Part shown: piece by piece, positions 61,610 through 64,000 of the stretch | Layout of the letters: each line of letters begins with the position of its first letter | Numbering within the stretch: the stretch's first letter is position 1 | Assembly: GCF_013179805.1 (NCBI RefSeq) | Contig: NZ_SRRZ01000007.1 | Coordinates: 29,754 to 93,753 of the forward strand | Direction: 5' to 3' | Length of the DNA: 64,000 nt | Source of the DNA: Microcoleus asticus IPMA8 | GTDB taxonomy: Bacteria > Cyanobacteriota > Cyanobacteriia > Cyanobacteriales > Microcoleaceae | The notes under the pieces: generated by a model | Database searches by the model: none | The model's input: the letters and a program-made list of their open reading frames with translations, nothing else | Told to the model about the DNA's origin: nothing | Translations under genes and position numbers: made by a program

Positions 61610-62098
61610 CTAGCTCAGGGCGTTGATTGCGTAGTCGATGTAGGAAGTCGCTTCAGTTGCAGCGTCGCCACTCAGACCGTGGTTGGCTTTGATGTACTTG
61701 AGAGCTTCAACGTACCAGCTAGGAGACAATTCAAATGTCCGGTTGATTTCGTCAACACCTGCAATCAGGTACTCGTCCATCGGACCGGTGCCGCCTGCAA
61801 CTAAGCAGTAGGTTACCATCCGCAGGTAGTAGCCGATGTCGCGAGCGCACTTGGCTTTACCGGTTGGGGTAGAAGCGTAGTTCGGGCCTTGCATTTGTTG
61901 CGTGTACGGGAATTTGTTGTACACAGCTTGAGCTGCACCGTCGATCAAGCGCTGAGAGTTGGCGGTCAACGCTTTGGCTGCTTCCAAACCTGCTGCTGCT
62001 TGGCGGAAACGGCCGAAGGCGACTTGCAGTTCTGTGCTGCTCAGGAAACGGCCTTGAGAATCGGCTGCGGTTACTGCTTCAGTCAAAGGGGTTTTCAT
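61610..62098 (-). CDS. cpcA: C-phycocyanin alpha subunit
   Basis: 162 residues, full length. Chromophore Cys84 in AKCARDIGYYLRM. Opening MKTPLTEAVTAADSQGRFLS is typical of CpcA. Binds one phycocyanobilin, attached by CpcE/CpcF encoded downstream. Ribosome site GGGAGA before the ATG; 102 bases after cpcB. Confidence 0.99.
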   Translation of the reverse strand: MKTPLTEAVTAADSQGRFLSSTELQVAFGRFRQAAAGLEAAKALTANSQRLIDGAAQAVYNKFPYTQQMQGPNYASTPTGKAKCARDIGYYLRMVTYCLVAGGTGPMDEYLIAGVDEINRTFELSPSWYVEALKYIKANHGLSGDAATEATSYIDYAINALS

Positions 62099-62200
62099 TG
62101 TTCTGGTTTCTCCCTAATGTTGTGTTGTTTTTGTACAAAAATGATTGTTTGCAAAAATGCGATGCTCGCTTCTTTACAAGAAAGGTTCGCTTGGCTATTT

Positions 62201-62719
62201 TTAGCCGACTGCATTGGCAGCGCGGTCGAAGTAGCTGCCGATTTCAGACATCAGCGAGCTGCAATCACCACGGGTAACGCCGTTGGGGTCGTTAGCGATC
62301 GCGATTGCTGCTTCCTTCATTTTTTGCACGCCGGCTGCAACTGAGCCACCGGGAACTCCCAGAGCTTGGTATGTTTCACGCAGACCGTTCAAGCAGCGGT
62401 CGTCCAAAACGCTGGCGTCGCCTGCAAATGTTGCGTAGGTCACGTAGCGCAAGATGATTTCCATATCGCGCAAGCAAGCTGCCATGCGGCGGTTGGTGTA
62501 CGCATTGCCACCAGGAGCGATCAGTTGAGGCTGTTCGGCGAACAAGGTGCGAGCTGCATTGGCCACGATGGTGGATGCGCTGCCGGTGATGCGGTTTACT
62601 GCGTCAATCCGCTTGTTGGCGTCGGAAACCATGCTGCTGAGAGCATCTAGTTGACCCTGAGCTAGAAATTCGCCCCGAGCGTCAGATTGGGAAACCACTT
62701 TTGTAAATGCGTCAAACAT
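62201..62719 (-). CDS. cpcB: C-phycocyanin beta subunit
   Basis: 172 residues. Chromophore cysteines Cys82 (AACLRDM) and Cys153 (GDCSSL), and Asn72 (GGNAYTNRRM), the usual methylated Asn. Opening MFDAFTKVVSQSDARGEFL. First gene of the cpc operon, with GGAGAG before the ATG. Pairs with CpcA to form the phycocyanin trimers and hexamers of the rods. Confidence 0.99.
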   Translation of the reverse strand: MFDAFTKVVSQSDARGEFLAQGQLDALSSMVSDANKRIDAVNRITGSASTIVANAARTLFAEQPQLIAPGGNAYTNRRMAACLRDMEIILRYVTYATFAGDASVLDDRCLNGLRETYQALGVPGGSVAAGVQKMKEAAIAIANDPNGVTRGDCSSLMSEIGSYFDRAANAVG

Positions 62720-63257
62720 GAAAGAACTCTCCTACTTGAGTTAATTGAGTTTGGTTGCGGTATAAAACCGTTAAGTTAAATTTGTTCAGGCTACGAGTGC
62801 CTGTAAGGGTTGAAATTGGATGCCAGCTAATCTGCTGCTTCCATCGAGTTCTCCCTTTCCGCTACCTGCACTATTGTTACATCGTAACGGACGTTTAAGA
62901 AACCTTAGAATTTTTTACATCTTTTATGAGATGCGACAAACCTTGTCAATCAGTGTTTTGTTAACTTTGGCCTGTCGTTTCAACCCTCTGATAATCTTTA
63001 TACAACGCTCGCCCGCCTTTGTTTATTACAAATTATTACAGAAACTTATCTCTCTAAGAATGTAAACATCTCCGGGGCAAGTGCGGGCAAATCTCCTTCT
63101 GAGGGTAGATGCGCGAGGGGCTCCATAAACGAAGAGTTTGCTTTTATAGGCCTGCAGTGGGGGTGGAACCGACCCGAACAGTCCCGTTGGCCGATCGCCT
63201 TTGTGGGCTTTCTCTGGAAAAGCCCAATTGTTAAGAAGTATTAAGTAAATTAAAGTT
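62720..63257 (-). promoter_or_regulatory. cpc operon leader/promoter region
   Basis: About 540 bases upstream of cpcB with no supported gene. In transcript sense it has, from far to near, a hairpin GGGCTTT/AAAGCCC (plus-strand 63205-63211 and 63219-63225), a GC-rich block near 63100-63190 and an AT-rich stretch just upstream of cpcB. Long structured leaders are usual for cpcBA. The transcription start was not fixed. Confidence 0.6.
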
Positions 63258-64000
63258 TTGGTAAAAGAAGGCTGGGGGAATAGGGAAAAAACCAAAAATT
63301 CTGCCCAATGTCAGGATGGCGGCAGAATTGGGTGTGGGCAAAATCCAAAAGATTGTGAACCCGCTCGCCACAGCCTCAGCTTTTGCCGGAAATATCAGCA
63401 TTTAGTGACCAAACTCAGCGGTTGGAAGTTGAAAGACCCGGCCCGGTCTTTCATAACGCGGAGATTCTCTTGTATCATGGGGAGTCCTTGGACTTGACCC
63501 AAGACCAAGCATCTACTCTGTGCCCTGCAGCGGTTGCAAAAAAACTTTCTTCATCTATCTGTTATATGTTCTGCTTCCCACAGAATAGTCCCGCGCAAGC
63601 GTGTGGCAAGCTGAGCATTGTGGAGGGTGAGAAAACCAACATAGGCGATCGAGACCTGTCAACGCAGCGCTATTTTTCTGTTAACAATGGGAATAGATGG
63701 GTTCGGATACGAGGGTTTGATTAAGTTTTTTTTAAGGTAGGTTTTGACCTGCGGCGCAGGCTGGCATCCCCGGACTAAAATCACTCTTGCTCTCGGCTTC
63801 TTTTCTGTTTAATAGTCGAAGGAATTGCTAATTTTTAGTATAGACATCTCCGAAAACAATCAAAGCCTCTGTGTAGTTAAGCTCCTTGACGTAAATGTAA
63901 TCATCCTAAATTAGCTAGTGTGCACGATAAAACAAGACTTTGAGATATTTATTGTTGATAATTATCTCGAAATATAGAGCGAGTTGTGTTAATTTTAATC
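63258..64000. other. Unassigned right end of the window
   Basis: 743 bases without a recognisable gene. Open frames up to 113 codons exist on the plus strand (63383-63724) but match nothing known to me and have no ribosome site. An 8-bp inverted repeat GAAAGACC/GGTCTTTC lies near 63431-63452. The last 250 bases are AT-rich and may be the upstream region of a gene beyond the window. Confidence 0.4.

Noticed and set aside
63383..63724. 113-codon plus-strand frame upstream of the cpc operon
   Set aside because: No ribosome site, no recognisable domain, and it lies in a region expected to be non-coding; kept only as unassigned sequence.

Overview
The window is chromosomal DNA of a filamentous cyanobacterium, most likely of the Microcoleus/Oscillatoria group (inference). 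The evidence is a complete phycocyanin operon (cpcB-A-C2-C1-D-E-F), the cytochrome b6f genes petC-petA, psbQ, a carboxysome shell gene, pxcA, abundant GCGATCGC octamers, and many heptanucleotide tandem arrays of the kind known in cyanobacteria as STRR sequences.

Layout. 0-6 kb, minus strand: the 5' part of cydA, a membrane protein/secreted partner pair with a copper-handling look, a LOG-family protein, thioredoxin and a GuaB3-type IMP dehydrogenase homologue. 6-10.2 kb is accessory: a frameshifted lipid-A-disaccharide-synthase-like remnant, four tandem copies (three intact, one dead) of a roughly 60-residue NfeD-like OB-fold gene, and a divergent STAND NTPase with an N-terminal HTH and C-terminal TPRs. 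10.2-16.3 kb: a VOC protein, rodA, pxcA and a UvrD-like protein. 16.7-22.9 kb: two tandem RTX/cadherin-like adhesin-type genes with internally repeated linkers. 23-26.3 kb: rhomboid protease, DJ-1/PfpI-DUF2383 fusion, SDR.

26.6-39.1 kb is a signalling island: a minus-strand operon kaiC-kaiB-kaiB-hybrid kinase-hybrid kinase (no kaiA), with a divergent REC-PAS-GGDEF-EAL gene. It looks like a non-standard Kai module wired to two multi-PAS phosphorelay kinases and c-di-GMP turnover.

39.5-50.3 kb: an MDR oxidoreductase, a dead TPR gene, tatC, prolyl aminopeptidase, a CcmK paralogue with an altered pore loop, DUF3067, petC-petA (Rieske is a Tat substrate, so tatC nearby is meaningful), an alpha/beta hydrolase without its nucleophile, psbQ, an FAD oxidoreductase, a membrane protein and a Nudix hydrolase. 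50.6-57.2 kb: M1 aminopeptidase with HEAT repeats, class I fructose-bisphosphate aldolase, an orphan cas6, a small ABM-like protein, a single-domain response regulator and DUF2103. 57.2-63.2 kb: the cpc operon with a long 5' leader and repeat-filled spacers.

No tRNA, rRNA, CRISPR array, transposase or replication origin was recognised. The strongest candidates for undescribed biology are the OB-fold array/STAND locus, the Kai-kinase-c-di-GMP island, and the heptamer arrays that sit directly before start codons or after stop codons.
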